Both the position numbers and the translations under genes were made by a program. Below are positions 38,426-49,900 of a stretch of DNA of 64,000 bases, in pieces (within the stretch, counting starts at the first letter, position 1; every line of letters starts with the position of its first letter). Source of the DNA: Blastobasis lacticolella (taxonomy: Eukaryota > Arthropoda > Insecta > Lepidoptera > Blastobasidae); NCBI GenBank assembly GCA_905147135.1, contig LR990043.1, positions 9,211,057 to 9,275,056 of the forward strand. The letters run 5' to 3'. The notes beneath the pieces were generated by a model, which saw nothing but the letters and a program-made list of their open reading frames with translations, made no database searches and was not told where the DNA came from.

Positions 38426-40338
38426 CATAGAGAAAAAATGTTATTTACAGAAGCAGAGAGTCAAAATGTCACACATCCCTATAACACACACACTAAGGCA
38501 AATGCAGGGACGAAACAAGGCAGGCCATCTGCAGATAAGTTATTTATAACTACGAATTTCTATTCCGTAACGAACACAAACAAATCTGACTTGTGGGCAT
38601 ATTTATATCGGCATGTAGTGCAATGAAGGTGCCGACCTAATCGTTATCACCGTCGTCGTCAGCCTATACACATCTAAACTACTAGGGAATAGATCTGAGG
38701 GCATAGTGTGAGTTCCGCTACGATTTTACTTAACTATCGCGTTTGCGTTTACGTCGAAATTAGTATGAAGAAAAAAACTTCATTTACGTACCACTAGGCG
38801 GCGCTATACATTTTTTCATACTAATTTTCACGTAAACGCAAACGCGATAGTAAAGTAAAATCGAAGCGGAACTCACACTAGGCCCTCTGTCCTCTCATTG
38901 AGAGAAAACGGGCCATAGTTTACCACTCAGGCCCAATGCGGATTGGCAGACTTCACAATTAGAATTAACCTCTAACATGCAAGTTTTTTCACGATATTTT
39001 ACTTAACTGAAAAGCCAAATAAATTATTTGAATCCATATATGAATCGTGGGGAGGCCTTTGCCCAGCAGTGGGATGATTCAGGCTAATATAATATAATAT
39101 TCCCGCTGTGGCTCGTACCTGGTGCAAAGGTTAGCCATAGCCATTCAACGTGGCAATGCCGCGAGCGTGATGGGCACCTTTACCCCAGGTACTGTCAGAG
39201 GCGGGATATTTGTCGAGTGATATTTGTAAATCACTTTAGTTTAGTTTCGTATTATCGTATCGTCGTATTATCGTATCGTATTTCGTATATTATTATATAA
39301 ATATGCATAGTAATAGTGTCAATTTGCAATAATTGAAATCTTTATCTTAAAACAACATGCCATTAAAGACAGACTTAAAATTATTGGAGTTATATTTCGG
39401 TGTCTAAATAGAAATTGAAATATTTCGATGTTATCAGGGTCGGATTTAGTATTTGTTGTATAGAATTTTAATACTCAAATTTTGTACATAGCGCTCCACA
39501 ATTTTGTATTTATTGGGGTTCCGTACCAAAAATGTACCTAAATGATATTTTAAATGTTCAGACATTAAAAAAAATATGTAACGGATTAATCGCGACTTTA
39601 CGTTTATTTTAATTTATTTATTATTCTTGGTTTCCTGAAGACCAGACATGGTGATGTCTGGGTTGCAAATTGGAAGTGCTGTGTTGTTAACATTTTGAAG
39701 AACAAGATAATAAGTATATGCAAGTCCCTTCTGTCTTGGTGCCGTACCTACCAGAATTTTTACTGAAAATAAAGAATATGCAGCAGAATATGAATATGTT
39801 TAATTTTTTTTATTCATGACGATGTCCTCTAGAGGGCACGGTATTCACGGTATGTAGGATCGAGAGATCGAAAAGAGGGTGGTACGTATCAAGGCGTGGG
39901 TTTGATCCCCAGACACCTTACCTTTGAAAATGGTTTTTGTATTATATACCTAATTCATATATGGATTCAAATAATGTATTTGGTCTTTCAGTGAAGGAAA
40001 ATATCGTGAAAAAACTTGCATGTTAGAGATTAATTCTAATTGTGAAGTATGCCAATCCGCATTGGGCCTGAGTGGTAAACTATTGCCCGTTTTCTATTCC
40101 CTAGTAGTTAAGATGTGTATACCTTCATTGCACTTTTAATATAATGACAATATAAATATTTGTTTGTGTTCGTTACGGAATAGAAATTCGTAGTAAAAAA
40201 TAACATCTGCAGATGGGCTGCTTATTTCGTCCCTGCATTTGCCTTAGTGTGTGTGTTATAGATATGTGTGACATTTTATCTCGAATTTAAACTCGGTATG
40301 TACTCTCTGCTTCTATAGATAATATTTTTTCTCTATGG
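38426..40338. repeat. Large inverted duplication: arms 38426-39045 and 39953-40338
   Basis: The left arm (CATAGAGAAAAAATG, AACACACACACTAAGGCAAA TGCAGGGACG, AATTTCTATTCCGTAACGAA CACAAACAAAT, CAATGCGGATTGGC) reappears reversed in the right arm, with mismatches and small indels. The arms are separated by about 900 bp. The left arm has an extra 210 bp (38693-38902), the MITE listed separately. Confidence 0.8.
38693..38902. mobile_element. MITE within left arm of the inverted duplication, about 210 bp
   Basis: GAGGGCATAGTGTGAGTTCC GC at the left and GCGGAACTCACACTAGGCCC TC at the right are inverted copies, with arms extending over about 65 bp (AACTATCGCGTTTGCGTTTA CG and complement). The right arm of the host duplication lacks it: GGAATAGAAAACGGGC is continuous there. 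Confidence 0.75.
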
Positions 40339-40791
40339 TTACATGGGATTTAAGATTTCCATTCCATTCCACACATTTTCTAATGTTTTTGATATGGGCA
40401 TTGATTATTAATTATGGACATTGAATGAAACAACAAATTAAAAAATTATGTTATTATTTATTTACAAGGTTACAAAGTAGTAATACGTCATCCAAATTAA
40501 GCTTTAGACAATAATTTCTGCCCCTTAAATTCTTGCACAATATCTTGTAAGTAGTTATACTTAATACTGCTTGTTCTGTTCTGTGATCTGTGTCCTACTG
40601 CTCTGTGACATATTCGATAACCGCGTGTAACGGACAGCGTTTGTTAAAAAAGACAAACTAAGATCAAACCCCATTCGTTATTATAAAATCAATTCCCTAA
40701 CGTAGTAATAATTTAAATCAACTGCGCACCTGTCGCCTACACTAGAGCAACGAGGGTTTTACTAAACTTAATATCGTTCAGTTGGCTAATT

Positions 40792-41000
40792 ACTTTACTC
40801 TATTGCCAACTATTCTCAGATTTCAATGATTCAAATGATTACTTTTGCGATTACGTATGATCGTTTTAATAGTTTGTCTATTGCAATGGTACTTTGTTAG
40901 CAACTGAACCCATGCAATCGATGATACGGAATCGCAAAAGCCGCAATGACAATCATTAATATCAGAGAATTGTTGGCAACAGCGTTTCGTTTTTAGCCCA
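40792..41000. mobile_element. MITE (TAGGCTAAT family), near full-length copy 3
   Basis: TTGGCTAATTACTTTACTCT ATTGCCAAC at left and GAGAATTGTTGGCAACAGCG TTTCGTTTTTAGCCCA at right. More diverged than 26870-27069. Confidence 0.7.
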
Positions 41001-42695
41001 CAGTAAGTCTCATGACTAACGTAGAAGAGAGACTAACTCTCTGATTATTACAAAGCCTAGAGGTATATAGGCTTACTAAATTACTATTGGCTTTAAACGA
41101 TATTATAGAATTTTTACGATGAAGCGAGCGTGATGCAAATATATTTACGCGGGAGCAACAGAGACAGGTTAACAGGTTATGTACGAATTTCTTTCTGAAC
41201 GTATTTGCTCAGCCAATAATGACATACTACCAACCGAAAGTAGACTATATTTTTTCGAACTTTTTACATAGCAATACTTAATGCAAGTATAATTGGTTCT
41301 AGCACTATTAGTGAAGACATTTTTGTAATTCTGAAAAAGAGTGATCAAGAACAGAAAGTGAACAGAGATTTCGAATAAATAATTACAAATCTGTGGCTGT
41401 ACTCTCTACGGTCATGATTCGTTACAAAGAATCCATCGTAAGAATACGGCGTAAAAGAGGGTCAATGTGGCAATTTTACCTATTTTGATCAATATTTACC
41501 TTTACATGTTTGCGTCCATTAAAAGAACTATTCAAATATTACCTACATTTTCGCATATTTAAAAATATTTCTATTACAAACGGCAAATTTAAACAGTGTA
41601 GCGTTCTACAATATTTGCAATGGCAGTGATCATTTTATTGGTACTTTTTTTTCAAACTTGTAATTATAGTAATACGGGCTCAAAACGATATTGTATCTGC
41701 TACACCCTCCATACTTTAGGGTAGCTACAAATGATCGCGCAGAAAGCCTGATGATGATCCTTACTTACCCATGTACAATTATTCGTCGATATAAAAATGT
41801 GAAAATTGTATAAGTATTTACTACAACTTACGATCAATACTTTTCTATTAATATTGAACATGTCACAATTTTGACGGTTATGAAACTAACTGATCATCGG
41901 AAAAATGCGTATGAGTTATGAGTGATGCAGTATTCGGTTTCACAACATTACACTTGTCCTTCTCAAATTTGTAAATTCGATTGCACAATTCAAATATATG
42001 TTTGCGACCACCTTTTTACCTTGCTTTTTCATTATTCGAAATTAAAAATAAATAACAAATATTATATATTTTATACAAACATAAGAAGCCATCTACGAAT
42101 AATAATATATCAAGAAATGTCTCTAGGATATGGGCCCGTTATAGTGACGATTATATCTGTATATACCTTTTTCGTTAATCTCCTTTCCCTCATCCTCTAC
42201 ATGCTCAAACCAGCTAAGCATTCCTTTCTCTATCCTAGTCACAATTTTACAATTACAGTCAGTGTGCAGTGTAATGCCAATATATATACATACTGTGACC
42301 TCATAGCAGCTGTACTTCTTCAGATATCATTATTCCCAGCAAGCCAAATTATACCTATTTACACATAAATTATCAAAAATTATTAAAATCTCCAAAAAAA
42401 TTCAAAACGTAATAATCAAAATAATATTACAACAAATTTTTATCCAAACAATGACTAGCAACTATTAAGGCATTTGTAATACAAAATATATTCTAATCTT
42501 AGTTTATTTAATGTTACAATACTATTGAATACCATTTTTATTACAGTGTTCTTCTATTACAATTGAATAAATACCTAGTACAAATATTTGATACAAAGCA
42601 CACTAAGCCGCAATTAATAAGTAGGTACAATAATAATATTCTTACACAAGAAGTGTGATGCAATTGGCCTAGAATAAACTTGGAAGGGTGTTACA

Positions 42696-42923
42696 CACCA
42701 ATCGATTGATGCCATTGATAGACATCCACGTGTAGGCCCTTCATCCATATGAGCCGCGATTGAAATGAACTTATTGTGCTCCGCTAACGGCTGAAATTGT
42801 ATTCAGCTGTATGCGGAGCACATTAAGTTGCATTTCGATCGATCTTGCTGACAATGGGGAATATGGAGATACAGATCATGGGGACAATGTAAATACACCG
42901 TCACGATACCCCATCGATTGGTG
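42696..42923. mobile_element. Foldback element, 228 bp, with inner 40-bp inverted arms
   Basis: The outer ends CACCAATCGATTG and CATCGATTGGTG are inverted. The inner arms 42757-42841 contain ATTGTGCTCCGC and its complement GCGGAGCACATTAA with CGATTGAAATG / CATTTCGATCG. Confidence 0.65.
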
Positions 42924-43794
42924 GATATATTAGCGTGGTGACACCCCCTTTCTGGGCCGACATCTCAGCAGTCTTGTCTTGGTCAATCAAGCGATAACAT
43001 GCATTTCGTAATGGAGATAATGCTTGGAATGGTGTGACGGTAGAGCTGCTGGCTACTGCCAATACGATACCCTTAAATCGTTTTTTCTCTAAAGATATCA
43101 TTCAAATTCTAACGTCCTAAAATAATACATAATAAGACCGATATTGTCAAATTCACTATTAAATATTGCCATTTATTTTGTCCGCCGTGAGTTAACTTTC
43201 AACATTAAAGTGTGCTCTATTGTAATTATTTTAGTTAGGTGAGGCTAAGTTATACGTACGTAGGAAATGATTTCTAAATATGTAGCGTCAATAAATAAAT
43301 AAAATAAAAAGTACTTCTAAATGATAAAACTGCGTTTCATTTTAGTTTAAGCGTGTGCTTTTCTAAATGCAATATAAAACAAATTATGTTATTTACATTC
43401 GATTTGATTTGCATTATAAATCTGCATTTACTCGGGTATTATCACCACCACTATTATATATGTATATCAACTGAAAATCGTGTAAAATTACTAAGTTTTT
43501 CTTTAAATCTATATCATAAATAAACATCCATCTATATCATAAGTAATTTACTGATATTCGCAATTAGCCTTACTTGTGCTCTCTACCATTAAATTAAACA
43601 ACGTTTTGTTCTACCACATACTAAAATCATAATTCAATTCAATATATCTCAAGTATCAATTTCACAGACGCAACTTCTACATACATTTTTATCATTGCAA
43701 GTGAGAAGATGACTTTGCTCGATACACCGCATTGTTCTCCGTGGTATTCTACTCCAGAATGGGCTGACAGGACTCACGTCTCTTCGTGGTGGGA

Positions 43795-43972
43795 TCAGGT
43801 GTTGTTCAACGAGGGAAACCAGGCGGAGAGGCCTGTCCTTGGGGGCAAAGCTGCCCGCAATAAGGCTTCCTCGTGTGCTGATAGCCGCAGCAGGGTTGAC
43901 AAAGCGCGGGTCAGTTGCCGCGCCTCCAACTCTCGCGCCGTGAGGAAACGTAGCACCACGTGTTTCAGATAC
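43795..43972 (-). CDS. GOLGA1: Golgin exon 13 (GRIP domain, stop)
   Basis: The acceptor on the minus strand is CATTCCAG. Completes Arg563, then YLKHVVLRFLTARELEARQL and ALSTLLRLSAHEEALLRAA, ending AWFPSLNNT and TGA at 43797-43795. This is the GRIP fold that binds Arl1. Confidence 0.93.
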
Positions 43973-46900
43973 CTGGAATGAGTGGTTTCAATGATGAGGA
44001 CCACCATTTTTATTTCTGTGAAATGAACTAATAAATACATGATAGAAATTAATTTTAACCATGGAGCCGTGGCTTTGTCATAGTAACACTTTTTTATAAT
44101 TTGACTAGCCAGGCATTTGACCGCTATCTCACCAGTAGGCACAAGTAGCTCTCGCGCGACAAAAAGCGCGACATAGGTATGGCTATCTCTTTCGTCTTAG
44201 TATTGAGAGAAATAGACAAAAGCTCTCTCGCGGCCCTGGTGGTAAGAGACGATGCGGCCGATGATGGAGCATACCTGCCTAAGAACAGCCTATTCACTCT
44301 ATGGCGTCTAGATTATAATGATAATGGAATATCACACTCGCGGATAATGCGTTCCATTCCTTGGCCGTAAGCATTATAAAGGTTGATATAAACCGGCTCG
44401 TGCGGATAGCTGGAAGATCAACTACATAAGGATGAAGCGCTCGCCGGGATCGGCTTTGTCATAGCAACGCTTTTATTTTTATAATTAGCCTAACCAGGCT
44501 ATTGACCGCATCTCACCTGGTGGTAAGCGACGATGCGGCCGATGATGCAGCATGCCTGACTAGGAACAGCCTATTCAATCTAGCCTTGAAGGCATCTAGA
44601 CTATAATGTACTGTATGAATGCTAGTACTACGGGAAGGACAGGCTGCATCTTTGGTTCTTCTTACCCGAATTAGATGAAACATGACTTAGATTGTACCCT
44701 GGACTACAAGCAACCAAACTATCAACACCGAATTAAAATCCGTCCAGTACTTTTAGCGTGATGAGCGAACAAACAAACAGACAGACAGACAAAAACTCAG
44801 AAAAAAAATTGATTTTATTTCCGTCCCAGAATCTTATCCCGACAATTTTTTCAAAAATAGTCTTAAAGGTAAGTAATAAAGAACAAACCTTCTACTTATG
44901 TCTTGTTCCTCTGCTGTAGAGAGATCAGATTTACTGCTTTGCAGTTCTCTCTGCAGTGTTTTCTTCATGTCCGATATCCGGTTATCTAATGTCTTTATTT
45001 TCTGTAATCATAACCAGAAAGAGAAATAAAAAATAAAATTACCATCGCCAATAGGGGGTAATCTGGAAAATTCAAAGAGATGGCAGCGGTAAATAATGTA
45101 CATTTCGCAGAGCGTCGTCTCTGTCACATGCGTGAGAGTGTAGTATTTACTTTAACGAAGCCGAAACTAGTCGATGTATTATTATTTACCGTCGACACCA
45201 GTAAGTAGATTGGTGATCACGCCACCCAAAAACTTCTATATACTAGCGTAATCAATGATGCCACCTGTGTTTTATCCATAAAAATACTATTTATTTCATT
45301 TTTGTACTACCAACAGCTATGAGCTATGAGCACATTACACAGCTGTCAGATCATTCAACTGACTCCCAAATATACTAGCGGGTCTTAAGCCTCCCACATT
45401 AGTGGAGGGGTTGGTGATCGTAGTGTTACCTAACACTTGGGTGTTGCATCCATAGGCGTGGCAGAAGTAACCTGCCTGATCGTCTGTCACCCTCTTGTCT
45501 CTTAATAATGTCAAGGTGGCATAGTGTAGATAGGTACACAGGTTAGCAAGTAATCTACATGTACACCTCACCTTATTTTTATCACAGATTTCGTTTTCTA
45601 AGTCTTGTATTTTCTTGTTTAGAGCACCGTCCCTCTCGCTCAGCTCCTCGATCCGCCGCCGCAGCTCCGCCGCCTCAGCATTGCGCGCCTCTTCGTTCTG
45701 CTTTATCAGCATGCATTCCGCCTGGTTCTGCAGAGTATAGGGAAGGCTTTATAAAATTTCATAGTTAGCTAGTTTTGTTAGTTTAGCTTTATAGTTTTTA
45801 TCTATAATAAAACAAAGTCGCTACCCGCCGTCTGTCCTTATGTTTCAATGTATGTATCTATGTATGTCCGCTTAGATCTTTTAAACAATGCGGTTTTCAA
45901 ATACATCTTTTTCAAATACATATTTGAGTGATTGAAGAGGGAGCTGTCATCATCATCATCCGAGCGGTCAGTCCCGGCTTGTGCCAGTCTCCTTTCCGAC
46001 TCATTTTCCTCCATTTCGCCCGGTCTTGGGCGTCCTCGCGTCGTAAACCATTGGCTCTCACATCAGACTCGGCGATGTTAATCCATCGCTTCTTGAGCCT
46101 TCCGCGGGACCTCTTTCCTGATACCGGAAGGTTTAGGCACCTGTTTCCCCCGTACCCCTCGGGCATGCACAACACGTGACCAAATCAGCGAATGCGAGCT
46201 TCTTCGATCTTATCCGCGATATTTCTCACGCAAAGGCTACCACGGATATATTCAAAAGGAAGCCTTATAAGCAAGGAAGAAAGGCCCGGTAGGGGTAAAG
46301 TAGATGTATGTAGGGTTGGGACGCCATGCGAACGAAGTCACGCCGGGTCCACTAGTTAATAATAGGTTTAAGTTTCCAGTAGGTAATATAAATAGAACCC
46401 GGCAAGAAATACGAATCTTCCCAGACAGAACGCGATCACGCCGTCAAGACGGTCGCGTTCGCGTTCTGCGTTCGTTGTCTTGTATTACAACTTGTAAATC
46501 GTAAATGACAGTTCTCCTAAAACCCTGGTGTCGTTGTTTGTTGGATCCTCGAGTAAACTTAGTTTCGTACACGTTGATTGATGGTATTAGTAACACTGAT
46601 ATCATGAATCACCCTGACTTTGTACTAGATATCTTATCAAAATTTCTTGTTAATGGATATATTTATTTGGACGGATAATAATAATCAATCAACCATTTAC
46701 GGCGAAGTCGGTGATAGATGTGTGTGTCATTTCATACTGTATCACCTTAAATCTAGAGTTTCGCCATAATCTTTACGCTAAAATCAGTCCAGACTGACTT
46801 GTCATATTTAGTAAATAAACAATACTTGTAACAAAATCACGACTTGCCGTATCAATCACGCTACGTATAGATGTCGTGAATTATTCGTATAAGTTAAGAA

Positions 46901-49900
46901 GTACATATGTGAATTTCAACGAATAATGCTGCAAATTAACCATTAAAATACATCATTTTACTGAAAATATAAGTTTTGCCATCACTTACTGCCACAGTTT
47001 AATAAAACATTGACATATTATTGACTTACGGAAATATATTTTGTCTATGATTTTTGAGGCAAACCCCAACCTCATAAATGGCCTGGTCGCTAGTACGCCA
47101 TATATGTTTACCAAATAAGACAAGTCAGTATGGACAGAATATACATATTTGAACTTATGCCCGATAGAACCAAATGGAGGCGACGCTTAAGTTGTCGCCT
47201 AAGATGTTCGTAAACATTCAGGCGTCACAAAATCGGTGTCACAACGCTAAAAGTGACTCAGCGAGTTTAGTTTTCACCTAAGGTTAGTTATTGGTGTACT
47301 GCTTTTCTTGTTTAGGATATCTGAAATCAACTTAATCAGGTGGTAGGAGTCTGTTAAGCCTGAGGAGTCCGCCTGGGCGAGTACCACCGCCTTATCTATT
47401 TCTGCCGCCAAGCAATGCTAATAATATAATGCTTGCATTGTTCTGTTCCGGTTTGAAGAATAAGGTAGCCAGCGCAATCAGGCACGAAGCATTTCATCTT
47501 AGTACGCACCTGCGGTTCTGTATTTTACTTACCTACAACTTTAATGTAGGAAATGGAGATGTTATGGGCGACAGTTACCACTTACCATCAGGTGGGTTGT
47601 CTGCTCGTTTGTCACTGAGTAGCATAAAAAAAACTTAGGCATCGCATTAGACTCCCTACCTCCTCCTCTTTACCTCTCTATGCTGAGCTATCAGTGCCTC
47701 CAACTCCTCGATCTTGGTCTTCATGTCCGCGATCACGGTGTCCTGGTACCGCACGTTGCACTGCGACATCTCCATCGTCTGCGCGATGTGCGCGTTCCGG
47801 AGTAAAGCTTCGTCCTTCTCGCGGCGTTCCCTGGACAGAAAGAAGCGGTTTAATAGGTAATTTGTTTGTAGGCCTGCTGGAAGAGATTTATTTCTAGAGA
47901 CATTACGTGTATGTTTTATTATTATACACAAGAGTGTACAATAAACTGTTAAATAATTTACTGGTGGTTCATCATCAGCAACAGCCCGTAATAGTGCACT
48001 GATGAATGAACGTCCTCTACATTAGTGGAGGGCGTTGTCATAATCTCCACGCTGGGCAGCCGGGTTAGAGATCATACTACAGAAAATACTGCTTTTAAGC
48101 GGAAAGGCTTGGTGTAGATTCTACTTTGACGGACAACGCACCGCTATTAATGGTGCTAAATCTAAGAAAGTTCTCTATAGGGGTAATTACAAGACACAAT
48201 GTATTCAACATTTTATATTAATGTGTATTTTGAACGTCAGTGTTGGAACAGTAGCGATGCGGAAGCATTGGTTATGGATACTCGAAATTTATTGTCACGT
48301 GGCTTATCCACTTAGTCAGCTCAGCTCCCACAGCCAGTCACAATACCAGCCAAGGTCATCGCCTTACGTGACACATAGTGAAGCTGTCATAAAACCGGGT
48401 AATTAGTTTTAATGTCGTTAGGGTTCGTTTTCGTATGACACATTTGTTATACGAAATTGAACATAATGCCCCTGAAAATAAGATTAACTACCGAGCACCT
48501 ACTGAACCTACTGGTAATTACTACAAATCTTGTCAAAATTAGGTATCGGCTAAGAAAGTGATTCCCGTGTAACAAATTTGAGTGTTAATGAGAGCATAAG
48601 TAAATATCAAAAGATTATTGCAAGAGAAAATCAACGTAGTCCTTTTATTATGTGCAACGGAACTTCATCTTTAGGGTGATATACCATACTTTTAGCCGAC
48701 TGTAGTACACTGTGCAACAGTTCGTCCAATTACTTTAGTATCCCCAGTATTTCCATACATCTCTTTAAAGCATTGTCACAATATTTTTATGAAATTAGAA
48801 TCATCACATCAGCCGAAAGACGCCCACTGCTGGGCCATAGCCTTCCCCAGAGATCTCCACAAAGCCGGCCCTGTGCCTTCCGCATTCAGCTGGTACCTGC
48901 GTTTTTTACCAGCATTAAAATAGAATGATAAAGTAATATTTAAAAGTCAATACGATGAGTTTGCAAGCCATATCAGTGCACGTGACTATCTAGAGCAGAA
49001 TAAGTTAAATACGACTCCGTTATAAGATTAACTAGCTGCTGATAAAGTAAAAAAAAAATTCACAAACTCCATTCAACGTAAAATTAAATAATGTAAAATG
49101 CGAGTTTAATACTCTACTAATTTTTTCCTTCTTATTGAGGACATTTCCACTCCTAATTTTTGAGGAAAGGTAAAAGCAATTAAATATACCAACTTGTCAT
49201 ATTTCCTCTGCAAATCGACGCAGTCATGCTGAATGTCAGTCACAAGGGAGTTGAGGTGGTTCACTTCAGCTTTCTGTTCGTCGCAAACTCCGTTGGACTT
49301 CTCCAATTTCTCCCGTAGTATCTTCACCAGGGTCCGCTCGTTTTCTAAGGCTGTTGCCAACTCTTTATTCTCCTCGACCAGGGCTGCGATGCGCTCTTCG
49401 AACTCCATCGTTGACTCCTGCAATTTTAGGTGTCAAGTTACACCTTTGGGTAACTATTTCTTTAGCATTTATACAAGTTTTCGAATGTTTGTAATTTCTA
49501 AAAAATATACTGGACTACGTCGCTAACTGTGAAAATCTAATAAAGTTAGTATTATGGAAAATCTGTACCTAGTGTAAAATTATGCACAGATTACGATTTC
49601 ATTATTAAAAAATTACTTCAACAAATTACCAGCCACGAAACTGCAAACTAGGTAGATACTTCCATTGAATAACATTAATCTTTCCACTGTCACTAACTCA
49701 CTATTATCGGAACTGTGAGATAAATCCTATACAATAGATATCGATAACAAAATTTAACAATACCTAACGTTTACTCACGCTACACTATCTTTAAGAGTCG
49801 CAGTTCACACTAGCTAATCAGCACCACATCTAAACGTCCACAATCTCATTTAAAAACATAAACAAAACATGCATGTAGCCACTAGCGCGCTTGGCACGCG

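Larger units (their letters stand above)
35531..43794. other. Intergenic region between convergent FATP and golgin genes
   Basis: Non-coding and AT-rich, holding foldbacks at 36311-36438 and 42696-42923, a TIR element at 37646-38022, an inverted duplication spanning 38426-40338, MITE copies (37409-37498, 40792-41000) and LINE fragments. A minus-strand AATAAA (TTTATT on + at 43172-43177) is a candidate golgin polyA signal. A 148-codon ORF at 41922-42368 is AT-rich and unsupported. Confidence 0.6.

Noticed and set aside
41922..42368. 148-codon ORF with hydrophobic segments in the intergenic region
   Set aside because: AT-rich, begins with GTG then ATG, no recognisable family or splice context, and lies among repeats. 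Length alone is not convincing in this composition.
49190..49193. Longer golgin exon 9 using donor GTATAT
   Set aside because: It would put exon 10 out of frame; the donor at 49193 keeps phase.
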